A stretch of 64,000 nucleotides of DNA from Chryseobacterium sp. G0201 (GCF_003815655.1 NZ_CP033917.1:3844001-3908000); one strand, 5' to 3'; shown: positions 42,944 through 52,563, numbered from the stretch's first letter. Numbers and translations: made by a program. Notes: generated from the sequence alone by a model not told the origin.

Positions 42944-43516
42944 TTATAATTGATTGATATAATTTGCCAGATTATCCGGTGTAATAATCAGATCATATTT
43001 AATTTCATCCACTGCATGTTTTGGCATATAATCTACTTCGGCGGTTTCGGGATCCTGTACCCATACTTTGCCTTGGTTTTTCTTAATATATCCTAACCCT
43101 TCCACGCCATCTGCATTGGCTCCCGAGAGTAAAATTCCTATAAGGTTTTCACCATAAATTTCTGCTGCCGATTTAAAAGTTACATCAATGGACGGTCGCG
43201 AATAATTCATTTTTTCTGAACTGTCCAGAGACATTATTTTTTTATTTTCAAACAATAAATGATAATCTGCGGGAACAATGTATAATTTATTATTTTGAAT
43301 TTCTGTTTTATCTTCAATCTCAATAACTTCCATGGCTGCAAACTGTTGTAGCAAAACAGGAAGAATGCTTGTGGAGTTTGCCTTTCTATGAACGATCAGC
43401 AAGATGGGAAAAGCCAATTCATTCTTCAGGTTCTTAATCATTTCTAAAATGACCTGCAAGCTTCCTGCAGATCCTCCAATAACTATTAATTCTGTATTTG
43501 TGTTTTTTATTTTCAT
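42944..43516 (-). CDS. cheB: CheB-type protein methylesterase, catalytic domain only
   Basis: 190 residues. Catalytic triad pieces: Ser in VIGGSAGSLQ near 17, His in LIVHRKANS near 43 and Asp in GANADGVEGL near 136. CheB normally removes methyl groups from glutamates of chemoreceptors and carries a receiver in front; the receiver is missing here, so its control must come from another protein, such as the receivers encoded around it. It lies 12 bp from cheR. There is no chemoreceptor, CheW, CheA or motility gene in the window. Confidence 0.9.
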   Translation of the reverse strand: MKIKNTNTELIVIGGSAGSLQVILEMIKNLKNELAFPILLIVHRKANSTSILPVLLQQFAAMEVIEIEDKTEIQNNKLYIVPADYHLLFENKKIMSLDSSEKMNYSRPSIDVTFKSAAEIYGENLIGILLSGANADGVEGLGYIKKNQGKVWVQDPETAEVDYMPKHAVDEIKYDLIITPDNLANYINQL

Positions 43517-43528
43517 ACTACAGGCATT

Positions 43529-44359
43529 TTAATGATGATCAAGCTTTTTCCAGATCTTTTGGTCTTCCACTTGATGATAAGATTTATCTAAATTAGAAAA
43601 TCTTAACGTTTCTTTTGACCCTAAAGCCAAATAGCCCAAATTCTCCAGGCTGTTATCAAAAAGACGGAAAACACGTTCCTGCAAACCTCGATCAAAATAG
43701 ATCAGCACATTTCGGCAGATAATCAACTGAAAACTGTTAAATGAACTGTCTGAAACCAAATTGTGCGTAGACAAAATTAATTTTTCCTGTAAACTTTTAT
43801 CAAATCTTACACTGTCATAATTGGCGGTATAATAATCTGAAAAATCTTTTTTACCGCCCGATAACATATAATTTTCAGAATATAATTTCATCTGCTGCAA
43901 CGGAAAAACGCCTGCTCTTGCTGTTTCCAATACAGAAGGATTAAGGTCTGTTCCATAGATCAATGATTTATGGTAAAGGTTGGCTTCTTTAAGCAAAATA
44001 GCTATCGAATACGCTTCTTCACCCGTTGAGCATCCTGCAACCCAAATTCTTATCAATGGATATGTTCCTAACTGTGGGAGTATTTTTTCGCGCAATGTTT
44101 TAAAAAAAACAGGATCGCGGAACATTTCTGTTACGTTTACCGTAATTTCTTCTACAAAGCGTTTTAGATATTCCGGATCATTCATCAGGGTGTATCTCAG
44201 TTCTGCAAAACTGGTGAATCTATCCATCAAACAGATCCGATTAACCCTGCGTTTAAAAGACGCTCTGCTATATTCGGAAAAATCGTATCCGTACATGGCG
44301 TACACATCTTTTATCAAGTATTCTACTTCTTCGTCTTTTACGATACTTGGTTCCAGCAT
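43529..44359 (-). CDS. cheR: CheR-type protein glutamate methyltransferase
   Basis: 276 residues, normal CheR length. The N-terminal helical domain (FKRRVNRICL, then VNVTEMFRDP) precedes a SAM-binding domain with IRIWVAGCSTGEEAYSIAIL and LIICRNVLIYFD. All expected motifs are present. It methylates glutamate side chains of a target protein; in chemotaxis this is the receptor. Without receptors nearby, the Glu/Gln-rich coiled coil of the large kinase at 44741-48349 is the most likely substrate in this operon, which is inference. The stop codon abuts the next receiver gene directly. Confidence 0.92.
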   Translation of the reverse strand: MLEPSIVKDEEVEYLIKDVYAMYGYDFSEYSRASFKRRVNRICLMDRFTSFAELRYTLMNDPEYLKRFVEEITVNVTEMFRDPVFFKTLREKILPQLGTYPLIRIWVAGCSTGEEAYSIAILLKEANLYHKSLIYGTDLNPSVLETARAGVFPLQQMKLYSENYMLSGGKKDFSDYYTANYDSVRFDKSLQEKLILSTHNLVSDSSFNSFQLIICRNVLIYFDRGLQERVFRLFDNSLENLGYLALGSKETLRFSNLDKSYHQVEDQKIWKKLDHH

Positions 44360-44725
44360 TTAGGATAAATTTTCAATGGCAGTTATCAGCTGATCAACAT
44401 CAATAGGTTTCGATACATAATCCTGTGCTCCGGCATCCAGACATTTCTGGCGGTCTTCCGGCATGGCTTGCGCCGTTACAGATATAATATCTACTCCGCT
44501 GATGGATGGTGTATTGCGGATTATTTTGATGGCTTGATATCCATCCATTTCCGGCATCATCATATCCATCAGTACAATATTTATCTTGTCATCTTTTTGA
44601 AGAATTTCAATGGCTTCCTGCGCCATTGTAGAGCTTTCAATCTGATAACCTCTTGACTTCAATGTCAATTTAAGTGCAAATATATTACGTGGATCATCGT
44701 CCACAATTAAAATTTTCTTATTCAT
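44360..44725 (-). CDS. Single-domain response regulator resembling the last receiver of the large kinase
   Basis: 121 residues, receiver only: ILIVDDDPRNIFAL, phospho-acceptor Asp in IVLMDMMMPEMDGYQ near 56, and AGAQDYVSKPIDVDQL. It is strikingly like the third receiver of the kinase encoded just upstream (DDDVRNIFSL, VVLMDMMMPEMDGYE, AGASDYISKPVDIDQL), so it probably arose by duplication of that domain. It may compete for or share the phosphoryl group. Confidence 0.92.
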   Translation of the reverse strand: MNKKILIVDDDPRNIFALKLTLKSRGYQIESSTMAQEAIEILQKDDKINIVLMDMMMPEMDGYQAIKIIRNTPSISGVDIISVTAQAMPEDRQKCLDAGAQDYVSKPIDVDQLITAIENLS

Positions 44726-44740
44726 CAGAATTTATTCTGT

Positions 44741-47700
44741 TTAACTTTCATATAACCAAACACGTAGTAAAGATACCAACTGATCTATATCGACTGGTTT
44801 CGAGATGTAATCTGAAGCTCCTGCCGCTATACATTTTTCACGGTCACCTATCATGGATTTTGCTGTGATGGCAATAATCGGAAGACGCATAAATGCTGGC
44901 ATTTTTCTTATTTCTCTTATTGTTTCATAACCATCCATTTCGGGCATCATCATATCCATTAACACAACATCAATGTCGGGGGTTTCCTTCATTTTTTCCA
45001 GAGCCTGCTTACCGTCCATTGCCAATACAACTTCTACTTTATATTTTTCCAGTGCTTTTGTTAAAGAAAAAATATTACGAACGTCATCATCGGTGATCAG
45101 GATCTTTTTACCGCTTAAAACTTCAGTTAATGATCCTAATACTTTATTTTTAATGGTTTCTGAACTGTTTTTTTCTTCAACCAAATGCAAAAATAACCCT
45201 ACTTCATCTAAAATTCTTTGGTAAGAATGTGCCGTTTTTACAACAATAGAATCTGCATACTGTTTGATTTTCAGTTCTTCTGATTGGGTTAAATTATGTC
45301 CGGTAAAAATAATGATCGGCAGATTTTCAAGACCTTCATAACTTTTGATGGATTCTATGATCTGATACTGATTTCCTTTTGCAGCTCCTATATCTAAAAT
45401 CACACAGTCGGAATTACCTTCCGTTAAAGCTTTTACGCAATCTTCAACATTGTTTTCTACTGATAACGAGATATTAAAGTTACTTAGATAGTAGGAGAGT
45501 GCGCTTGCATGTTTCGCATTTTCTTCAACAATTAAAACCTTTTGCGGAGATTTTTTCAAGGCTTCTTCAATCTTTCTGAAAACCTCAGTCATCTGTTCTA
45601 AAGCTACAGGTTTGTTGATGAAATCAATAGCGCCTTTCATCAGACTTTCCTTTTTGACGTGTAAAACAGACATCATATGAACCGGAATATGTTTGATCTG
45701 AGGGTTTGATTTTAGCTCATCCATTACCTGCCATCCGTCTTTTACAGGAAGCTGAACATCCAGTAAAATAGCCACCGGATGATACTGTATTGCAGCTGGT
45801 AAAGCATGATCTCCTCTTACAGCAACAACTCCTTTATAATCCTGCAGACGGGCATATTTTAATAATGCTTTTGCAAAATTGGTATCATCTTCAACAATTA
45901 AAATAACCTTGTCACCTTCAGAGATATTATCTCGGTCATCAGGTACGTTTTCCGGAATTTCCAAATTGTTGACAGGAAGTACATATTGAAGTTCTCCGTC
46001 TTCCAGAATATTTTGAATTTCTTCTACATCTTCACGAATAGTTTCCATCAAATGCTGATCTGTTTCTGGCTGGATAGCTTCCGAGATTGCTTTGATCGGA
46101 ATGATTAAACTAAACTCACTTCCTTCATTCACTTTACTTGTAAGCGACAATTCTCCGCCCAATAATCTTGCGATTTCTCGACTGATTGATAAACCTAAAC
46201 CTGTTCCTCCGAATTTTCTTCGTGTAGAGCCATCCGCCTGCTGGAAAGCCTCGAAAATGATTTTCTGCTTGTCTTCCGCAATCCCGATGCCGGTATCTTT
46301 TACACTGAAAATAATGAAATCGTTATTTGTGGGATCTTTTTTAATATTTAAATTAATGCTTCCTTGTGTTGTAAATTTTGCAGCATTTGATAATAGATTT
46401 CTCATGACCTGATCTACTCGTAAACGGTCAGTTTCAATGGATTTTTCTACATTATTATCGATTTCAATATTAAATTCAATTCCTTTTTCTTTAAGGATAG
46501 GGTTGAATAAGTTTTTCAAATCTTTTATAACTTCCTCAATGATCACATCTTCATATTCCAAGGTCATTTTACCGGATTCGATCTTGGCAAGATCTAAAAT
46601 TTCATCAATTAAGGTTAATAAACTGCTTCCTGAGCTCTGAATTACCTTCGCTGATTCTATCTGGTCTTCATTTAGGTTTTCCTCAGGGTTTTCAGCCATT
46701 AAACGTGAAAGAAGAAGGATAGAATTCAATGGCGTACGCAGTTCGTGCGACATATTTGCCAAAAATTCTGATTTGTATTTTGTGCTTAAGGCTAATTCTT
46801 CTACTTTTTTCTGAATTTCGTTGTTGCGTTCGGCGATTAGATGATTTTTGTCTTCCAATAATCTTGAACGTTCTTCTAATTCGGCATTTGCCTGCATTAA
46901 TTCTTCCTGTTGAACTTTTAATTCTTCTTCTGAAGCCTGTAATTTTTGTGTCTGAGCTTCTAATTCTGTATTAAGATTTTCCAATTCAGAATGCTGAACC
47001 TGTAATTCTTCAGACTGAGCCTGAGTTTCTTCAAGTAATTGCTGTTCTTTTTCACGGCTTTTTGCTGCACTCAAGGCAATTCCGATGTTGCGGCTGCATT
47101 CTGCGAAATAATCAACGCGTTGTTCGTCAAAATTAGAAGTAGATCCTAATTCTAAAACTCCGATTGTATAACCGTCTGCTAAAATCGGCAACAATATTAT
47201 TCCGTAGATCGTAACTTTACTGCTGGCAAAAGTAACGGTGAAATCATCTTCGTGAAGATTGTTATAGACCTGTATTTTTTCGTTAACAAAGGCTTGACCA
47301 ACCATTCCTTCTCCCAATTCAAAGGTCTTTTTCATGTTGTCTTCCAGTCCGAAAGCTGTATTTAATTTTAATACGCCTTCATCAAAAAGATATAGTGAAC
47401 CGTTGATACAATTCCCGTATTCAATGAGTTGATGTAAAGATTTTTTGGCAACTTCATTTACAGATTTATTTCCTACTAAAGATTCATTTAAAATAGCAAG
47501 ACCTTTTTGACGCCAGTCGCTTTTATTGATCTCATCAAAAGATTTTTTTAAGGAATCCGTCATGTTATTAAGAGATCCTACCAGATCACCAAGATCATCC
47601 TGGGAAGTATCAGAAGCTTTTTGGCTGTAATCACCGTTGGCAACCCTGTTCGCCACTTGCTGAATTGCACTTACACGTCTGCTGATTTCCAGATCTTTAG

Positions 47701-48349
47701 CTTTTAGCTGTTTTTCAAGTTTATCTCTTCGGATAAGGTCTGAACGTAATTTTATATAGAAAAATGTAGTGACAACAATGGCTGCAAGTGCAGAAAATAT
47801 AATAAATAGAACCGTAATATCTGATGAGCGGTTGAGATCTTTATTTTTTATAGCAAGCTGAGCTTCTTCATATTGTACGAATTCACGGACGATCTGTCGG
47901 CATCGGTCCATATACGTTTTACTCATCAAAAGCTGTTGCTGAGTCATTACGATACCTTTTCGTCTGTTTTCAACAAAATGCTTTAGATTAATGATGTTGC
48001 TGTTAACGTTTTGCTCTAACTTTTTTAGACGTCCCAGCTGATTTTTATCTTTAATATCCAACTCTTTTGCTCTTTCGAAAGCTTGGGGATAGTCTACTAA
48101 ACTGCGGTTGTAAGGATCTAAAAAGTTTTCTTTTCCCGTTAGCTGATAACCTCTGTTTCCTGTTTCGGCATCTAAAAGAGCAATTAGAACGTCTTTTACA
48201 GCCGTAATCGAACGACGGCTCTGGGATAAGCTTTCCCTGTGTTCCATTTGTCTCTGAATACTTACGAAAGAGGCAATTGAACTTGCAATTAAGATCAATA
48301 AAGACAAACCAACTCCAAACTGAAGATTTCTTATGATTTTTTTCGGCAT
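44741..48349 (-). CDS. Large hybrid kinase: CHASE3-HAMP-GAF-coiled coil-kinase-three receivers
   Basis: 1202 residues. TM1 at about 10-30, CHASE3-like sensor to about 170, TM2 at about 175-197, HAMP to about 275, GAF at about 295-435, then a Glu/Gln-rich coiled coil (about 440-525). Kinase core: SHELRTPLNS with His near 537, NLLSNAAKFT, DTGIGIA and GGTGLGLSIS. Three receivers follow, with Asp in ILLDVQLP near 865, in VILDIGAAKG near 983 and in VVLMDMMMPEMDG near 1131. Receiver 2 has a Glu pair (IVEEN) where the acidic pocket normally is Asp-rich, and lacks the usual MP after the Asp, so it may work poorly. The gene is coupled (5-bp gap) to the PAS kinase and to cheR/cheB. Confidence 0.93.
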   Translation of the reverse strand: MPKKIIRNLQFGVGLSLLILIASSIASFVSIQRQMEHRESLSQSRRSITAVKDVLIALLDAETGNRGYQLTGKENFLDPYNRSLVDYPQAFERAKELDIKDKNQLGRLKKLEQNVNSNIINLKHFVENRRKGIVMTQQQLLMSKTYMDRCRQIVREFVQYEEAQLAIKNKDLNRSSDITVLFIIFSALAAIVVTTFFYIKLRSDLIRRDKLEKQLKAKDLEISRRVSAIQQVANRVANGDYSQKASDTSQDDLGDLVGSLNNMTDSLKKSFDEINKSDWRQKGLAILNESLVGNKSVNEVAKKSLHQLIEYGNCINGSLYLFDEGVLKLNTAFGLEDNMKKTFELGEGMVGQAFVNEKIQVYNNLHEDDFTVTFASSKVTIYGIILLPILADGYTIGVLELGSTSNFDEQRVDYFAECSRNIGIALSAAKSREKEQQLLEETQAQSEELQVQHSELENLNTELEAQTQKLQASEEELKVQQEELMQANAELEERSRLLEDKNHLIAERNNEIQKKVEELALSTKYKSEFLANMSHELRTPLNSILLLSRLMAENPEENLNEDQIESAKVIQSSGSSLLTLIDEILDLAKIESGKMTLEYEDVIIEEVIKDLKNLFNPILKEKGIEFNIEIDNNVEKSIETDRLRVDQVMRNLLSNAAKFTTQGSINLNIKKDPTNNDFIIFSVKDTGIGIAEDKQKIIFEAFQQADGSTRRKFGGTGLGLSISREIARLLGGELSLTSKVNEGSEFSLIIPIKAISEAIQPETDQHLMETIREDVEEIQNILEDGELQYVLPVNNLEIPENVPDDRDNISEGDKVILIVEDDTNFAKALLKYARLQDYKGVVAVRGDHALPAAIQYHPVAILLDVQLPVKDGWQVMDELKSNPQIKHIPVHMMSVLHVKKESLMKGAIDFINKPVALEQMTEVFRKIEEALKKSPQKVLIVEENAKHASALSYYLSNFNISLSVENNVEDCVKALTEGNSDCVILDIGAAKGNQYQIIESIKSYEGLENLPIIIFTGHNLTQSEELKIKQYADSIVVKTAHSYQRILDEVGLFLHLVEEKNSSETIKNKVLGSLTEVLSGKKILITDDDVRNIFSLTKALEKYKVEVVLAMDGKQALEKMKETPDIDVVLMDMMMPEMDGYETIREIRKMPAFMRLPIIAITAKSMIGDREKCIAAGASDYISKPVDIDQLVSLLRVWLYES

Positions 48350-48354
48350 GAAAA

Positions 48355-49830
48355 TTAATTTAAAGGTAATGTGAAATAAAATGTAGAGCCTTCGTCCACT
48401 TTACTTGATACTCCGATGTTTCCGTGGTGTTGTTTGATGATCTCGGAACAGATGAACAAGCCGATTCCCATTCCCTGAAACTGTAACGATGATTCTTCTA
48501 CACGGTAAAATTTGTGAAATACGGCATCTTGTTTAAAATCGGGAATACCAATCCCGAAATCTGTGATGTTTACTTTAACTTCCTGCTCTTCTTCGTCAAC
48601 GAAAGTCGTAACAATCACCTGATTATTTTGTGGAGAATATTTGATGGCATTGGTGAGGAAATTGATCAAAACCTGTTCGATACGGATTTCATCCAAAGGA
48701 ATTAAAATATCAGGTTTCATTCCGTGCCAGTCGATTTTTACCTGACGGTCTTCGTGTGTCTGTAATATGGTGTCGATTGCATTTTGGATAACGTTTCCAA
48801 TATTAGTAGGTTTTCTATTTATTTTTAGTTTGCCGTTTTCAATTTTTGAAACATCTAATAAGTCGGTAATTAGGGTGTTAAGTTTTTCTATCTGATCCTG
48901 AACTTTAACCATAAAGCCAGCTTCTGCACCTTCTTTGTCTAATTTTAACTTACGATCCAATAACTGAACATAAGCTTTAATGCTTGTAAGAGGGGTTTTC
49001 AGCTCGTGGCTGGCAATACTTAAGAATTCGTCTTTTTCTTTTTCTACTTTTTTCTGGTCTTCAATATCAGTAAATGTTCCTACCCAATTCTTTATAGTAT
49101 TTTCTTCATAAACGGGTGTAACTCTCAGCAGGTGATAACGATAGTCTCCGGATTCTATGTTTTTTATTCTGACTTCCAATTCCAGAGCTTTGCCTTTCTT
49201 TTTACAACGCTCAAATTCTTCTTTGATATTGTGATCGTCGAAATGAGTTTCAGGAAATTCATGTTCAGAATCTGAATATTCATGCCATTTTCTATTGACA
49301 AAATCTACAATTCCGTCTTCATTTAGCGTAAAGGCAATTTGGGGAAGAGATTCGAGCATCAAATGAAAATGATCGATCTGGGATTTCATAATGACCTGAG
49401 ATTCTCTTCTTCCTTTTACTTCCAATTCCAGGCCTTGCTGCGTTTTTTTCATCGCTAGATTCTGTTCCTGAAGGTTGTAGAAGGTTTTTACTTTCAATAA
49501 AAGAATTTCGGGATCTATGGGTTTTGTTACATAATCTTTTCCGCCAGAAGCGTATCCGCGGGTGATGAATTTCTTTTCAGTATTAACGGCAGATAAGAAT
49601 ATGATAGGAATTTCTTTGGTTTTGCTGTAATCGGCTAATGTTTCCGCAACTTCGAAACCATCCATGTCGGGCATTTGCACGTCAAGGATAATCAAAGCGT
49701 AATCTTTTTTTAAGGCTTTTCCCAATGCTTCTTCACCGGAACTGGCTATATCAACCTGAAAATCTTTAGATTCTAATAATTTTTTTAATGAATAAAGATT
49801 ATTTTGGTTATCATCAACAATTAAGATCAT
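48355..49830 (-). CDS. Receiver-PAS-histidine kinase
   Basis: 491 residues, soluble. Receiver at 1-120 with LIVDDNQNN, Asp in LIILDVQMPDMDG near 53 and Lys in YVTKPIDPEI. A PAS-like domain at about 155-260 (LPQIAFTLNEDGIVDFVNRK). Kinase core with SIASHELKTPLTSI (His near 277), NFLTNAIKYS, DFGIGIP and GMGIGLFICS. The N-terminal receiver suggests that another kinase feeds it, so it stands in the middle of a relay. It is the first gene of the operon and has a good -7 box 42 bp upstream. Confidence 0.93.
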   Translation of the reverse strand: MILIVDDNQNNLYSLKKLLESKDFQVDIASSGEEALGKALKKDYALIILDVQMPDMDGFEVAETLADYSKTKEIPIIFLSAVNTEKKFITRGYASGGKDYVTKPIDPEILLLKVKTFYNLQEQNLAMKKTQQGLELEVKGRRESQVIMKSQIDHFHLMLESLPQIAFTLNEDGIVDFVNRKWHEYSDSEHEFPETHFDDHNIKEEFERCKKKGKALELEVRIKNIESGDYRYHLLRVTPVYEENTIKNWVGTFTDIEDQKKVEKEKDEFLSIASHELKTPLTSIKAYVQLLDRKLKLDKEGAEAGFMVKVQDQIEKLNTLITDLLDVSKIENGKLKINRKPTNIGNVIQNAIDTILQTHEDRQVKIDWHGMKPDILIPLDEIRIEQVLINFLTNAIKYSPQNNQVIVTTFVDEEEQEVKVNITDFGIGIPDFKQDAVFHKFYRVEESSLQFQGMGIGLFICSEIIKQHHGNIGVSSKVDEGSTFYFTLPLN

Positions 49831-49871
49831 AGGAATGAAAAATCAATAATTAATTATGTTTACTCTTGTGT

Positions 49872-49879
49872 CAAAAATA
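49872..49879 (-). promoter_or_regulatory. Promoter -7 box of the kinase/CheB/CheR operon
   Basis: Minus-strand TATTTTTG matches TAnnTTTG perfectly; the expected start of transcription is near 49866, leaving a leader of about 36 nt. Six genes follow on this strand with gaps of 0 to 34 bp, down to the terminator at 42479. Confidence 0.5.
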
Positions 49880-50077
49880 CTCACAAAAATCCGAAAAACA
49901 TTTATTTTTTTAACCATTTATGCTTACATACCACATGTTTTAAAATTTAAATCAAATTTTTAGAAAAATCTTCATTAGTGATTATTTGAAGAATAATTTA
50001 ATTATTTTTTATATTCCTAAAAATTATATAATAAATAAGAAAATCATTTAGTTTTAGAATAATTAAAATGTGATCTC

Positions 50078-50314
50078 TTAATTTTCGCCTTCCTTCTCTT
50101 TTCTGAAGCTCACGACTTCATAATCATCATTTGAACAGAATTTTTTGCAGCTTTCATCATCAAATTTTTCAGGATTTGCCGTAAAAGCTTCAATATGCTT
50201 TTGACTTTCATCTGTTTTAGCTGGAGTGATTAAAATGTGGTAATCTTTTAATACAGATTCGTCTGCATTTTTTAAAGATTCTTTTTTATGCTCTACCGCT
50301 TCACTGTATTTCAT
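50078..50314 (-). CDS. Hypothetical protein, 78 residues
   Basis: No family recognised. It is charged and soluble (MKYSEAVEHKKESLKNADES, then DYHILITPAKTDESQKH), with two Cys in CKKFCSNDD near residue 62 that could bind metal or form a disulfide. Flanked on both sides by non-coding DNA of about 120-250 bp, so it is transcribed alone. Confidence 0.55.
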   Translation of the reverse strand: MKYSEAVEHKKESLKNADESVLKDYHILITPAKTDESQKHIEAFTANPEKFDDESCKKFCSNDDYEVVSFRKEKEGEN

Positions 50315-50367
50315 GTAGTTTGATTTTTAATTTGTACTGTAAATTTTAGGGTAAGAAACAAAGAAAA

Positions 50368-50407
50368 ATCCCATAATACTATGAGTTGGATCATAATATT
50401 ACGGGAT
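50368..50407 (-). terminator. Terminator of the serine hydrolase/alpha-beta hydrolase operon
   Basis: Arms ATCCCATAATACTATGA (50368-50384) and TCATAATATTACGGGAT (50391-50407) pair over 17 bp with two mismatches that can be G-U pairs on one strand. On the minus strand the stem is followed by TTTTTCTTTG, fitting the gene ending at 50436. Confidence 0.65.
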
Positions 50408-50435
50408 GTGGGTTATTAATAATTTATGCAGATTA

Positions 50436-51563
50436 TCAGGTGTTTTTTTCTATTTTTTCAAATATTTCATTTAGAGTTTCCTGCATATCTTTCGCGGTAT
50501 TTTCACCACTTTGATTAGTGATAATAAATACCCCTAAATTATATTTTGGGATGATGTAAATAAAACATTGTGAACGAAAAACTCCACCATGATGTTTGTA
50601 AAGTGTACTTAATTTTTCATCTTTAATGATTCGCCAGGCATAACCAGAACTGAATGTATCATCAATTGTAACCAATGGCTTGTGAGATTCTGCTATTTCA
50701 GGTTTGTTTTTCAACTGATAAGTAAGGTATTTCATCATGTCCGGAAGGGTGGTTTTTATATTGCCGGATGAGCCCCAAGGTAGTGTAGGCATCTTCATTG
50801 TTATTTCATTATAATTATGATGGTAGCCAATTGCAAGGTTTTCTTCTTCCTTTTTTGTGAGATTGATGGTTGTATTTTTCATCTGAATGTGTTGAGCCAA
50901 ATATTCCTTTAAAATAACCTCAAACTTTTTGTTATATACTTTTTCCAATACAGAACCCAATAATTCTATTCCAGCATTTGAATAGGAAAATTTGTATCCG
51001 GGAATCGTATCAATTTTCACGCTATGCAAGTCTTTTAAGAAATCCTTTTGAGTATAATTTTTTAAAACATTATTGATATTTTCCGGCGTTTTCTGATTGG
51101 TAAAATCTTTAAAAAGTACATTGATTGGTAAAGGCAGCATAAGGGGTAATCCGCTGGTATGAGATACTAAATCCTTTATGCGAACAGGATTATTATTAAA
51201 TTTTAAATTAGGATAATCTTCGGACAAATAGTTTTGAACAGGATCTTCAAGATTTATTTTTTTATCCAAGACAGCTTTTGCTAATAAAGTTCCCATAAAC
51301 GTTTTGCTTAAAGAACCAATTTCATAGATAGTTTGATCAGTTGGCAGATTTGATTTTCCTTTTTCCAGTTCACCATAATGTCTAATATATTGTTGTCCCT
51401 GATAAACGATTCCTATGGATGCTGCATTAATCAGTGGTTTTTCTACCATCTTTTGCGCTGCGTTATCAACGACTGATTTGAGATCGATATTTTCTTTTAA
51501 TGATTGTTGTGCTATACAAAATACGGAGTATATACATAAGATAAAAAGGCTTATTTTTTTCAT
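50436..51563 (-). CDS. Secreted beta-lactamase-fold serine hydrolase
   Basis: 375 residues. Signal peptide MKKISLFILCIYSVFCIAQ, then a class C beta-lactamase/DD-peptidase fold: SxxK in GSLSKTFMG near 85, YxN in FSYSNAGIE near 188 and the HGG motif in YKHHGGVFRS near 327. Likely periplasmic; an esterase or peptidase role is as plausible as beta-lactam cleavage. It is 26 bp downstream of an alpha/beta hydrolase with a near-identical signal peptide and upstream DNA. Confidence 0.85.
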   Translation of the reverse strand: MKKISLFILCIYSVFCIAQQSLKENIDLKSVVDNAAQKMVEKPLINAASIGIVYQGQQYIRHYGELEKGKSNLPTDQTIYEIGSLSKTFMGTLLAKAVLDKKINLEDPVQNYLSEDYPNLKFNNNPVRIKDLVSHTSGLPLMLPLPINVLFKDFTNQKTPENINNVLKNYTQKDFLKDLHSVKIDTIPGYKFSYSNAGIELLGSVLEKVYNKKFEVILKEYLAQHIQMKNTTINLTKKEEENLAIGYHHNYNEITMKMPTLPWGSSGNIKTTLPDMMKYLTYQLKNKPEIAESHKPLVTIDDTFSSGYAWRIIKDEKLSTLYKHHGGVFRSQCFIYIIPKYNLGVFIITNQSGENTAKDMQETLNEIFEKIEKNT

Positions 51564-51589
51564 GGCTTCTAAAGTTTAATTGAAATCTA

Positions 51590-52525
51590 TTAATCTAATG
51601 TTTGAATAATTGTATTTTGAAATTTTTCAGCTTCATCTTTATGGATTTGATGCCCCGAGTTTTCAAATAAAAATAAATCTTTCTTGGGTGCTTTCACTTG
51701 TTCAAAATATTGTTTTGTAATGCTGCTCAATGTTTGAATATCGTTTTTGCCAACGAAGAAATAAATTGGACAGTCGACTTTCTTTAAAGTTTTTGGAAGG
51801 TCAATTTTCATGACCTCATTCCATGCAGGTGACCATGTTTTTGACCATTGAAGAAATCCTTTTTTGAAATCATCAGTCGTTACATATTCCTTACCATCTT
51901 TGTAAAAAAGCCACTTTCTTAAATAAAACATCTCTTCGTCATTGGTAAAAGGAAAATGTACTTTTTTCAATTCTTCCATGGCAACAGGACTGTCTTTAAA
52001 ATGAATTTTTAATGTTTTTAGCAATTCTTTTTCGCTCGCTAATTGGCTGATCACGGGATTTATGGCAAAATAAGCATGTAATAATTCCGGATGATTTCTA
52101 ACAATAGTAAAACCTAAAGCATTTCCCCAAGAACTGCCTAATAAATAAAGTTTTTTCTGATTTAATCTCTTTAACAGAAAATTAATCACTTCATAAGTAT
52201 CCTTTCCCATCAACTCAACTGATGGTTGAACAGGCGAAGGATTTAAGGCTAATGTTTTCCCTGCATCTCTTTGATCCCATTGAACTATGGTGAATTTATT
52301 TTTTAAAATGTTGGTGTAAGAGTCTGCATTTTTCATCATTGAGCTTCCCGGACCGCCCGATAAAAAGAGAAGGATAGGTTTATTAGTGTCATCAGTTTTA
52401 ATTTCTATGACTTGTTTTATTCCACCAATTTCTGTGGTTAAAATGGTGTCAATTTTTACTGGATTTAGTTGTGCTAAACAAAATACAGATAATAGAGTTA
52501 AGATAAACAGGCTTATTTTTTTCAT
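51590..52525 (-). CDS. Secreted alpha/beta hydrolase, proline-iminopeptidase-like
   Basis: 311 residues. Signal peptide MKKISLFILTLLSVFCLAQ. The fold has the oxyanion segment LFLSGGPGSSM, WDQRDAGKT (like the WDQRGxG block of proline iminopeptidases), the nucleophile GSSWGN near 131, Asp in FVGKNDIQT and His in NSGHQIHK. Family members remove N-terminal proline from peptides or act on amides and esters; the substrate here is unknown. First of a two-gene operon with the serine hydrolase. Confidence 0.85.
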   Translation of the reverse strand: MKKISLFILTLLSVFCLAQLNPVKIDTILTTEIGGIKQVIEIKTDDTNKPILLFLSGGPGSSMMKNADSYTNILKNKFTIVQWDQRDAGKTLALNPSPVQPSVELMGKDTYEVINFLLKRLNQKKLYLLGSSWGNALGFTIVRNHPELLHAYFAINPVISQLASEKELLKTLKIHFKDSPVAMEELKKVHFPFTNDEEMFYLRKWLFYKDGKEYVTTDDFKKGFLQWSKTWSPAWNEVMKIDLPKTLKKVDCPIYFFVGKNDIQTLSSITKQYFEQVKAPKKDLFLFENSGHQIHKDEAEKFQNTIIQTLD

Positions 52526-52563
52526 AGCTTCTAAGTTTTAATTTTACTTTGAATTTTCTGATA

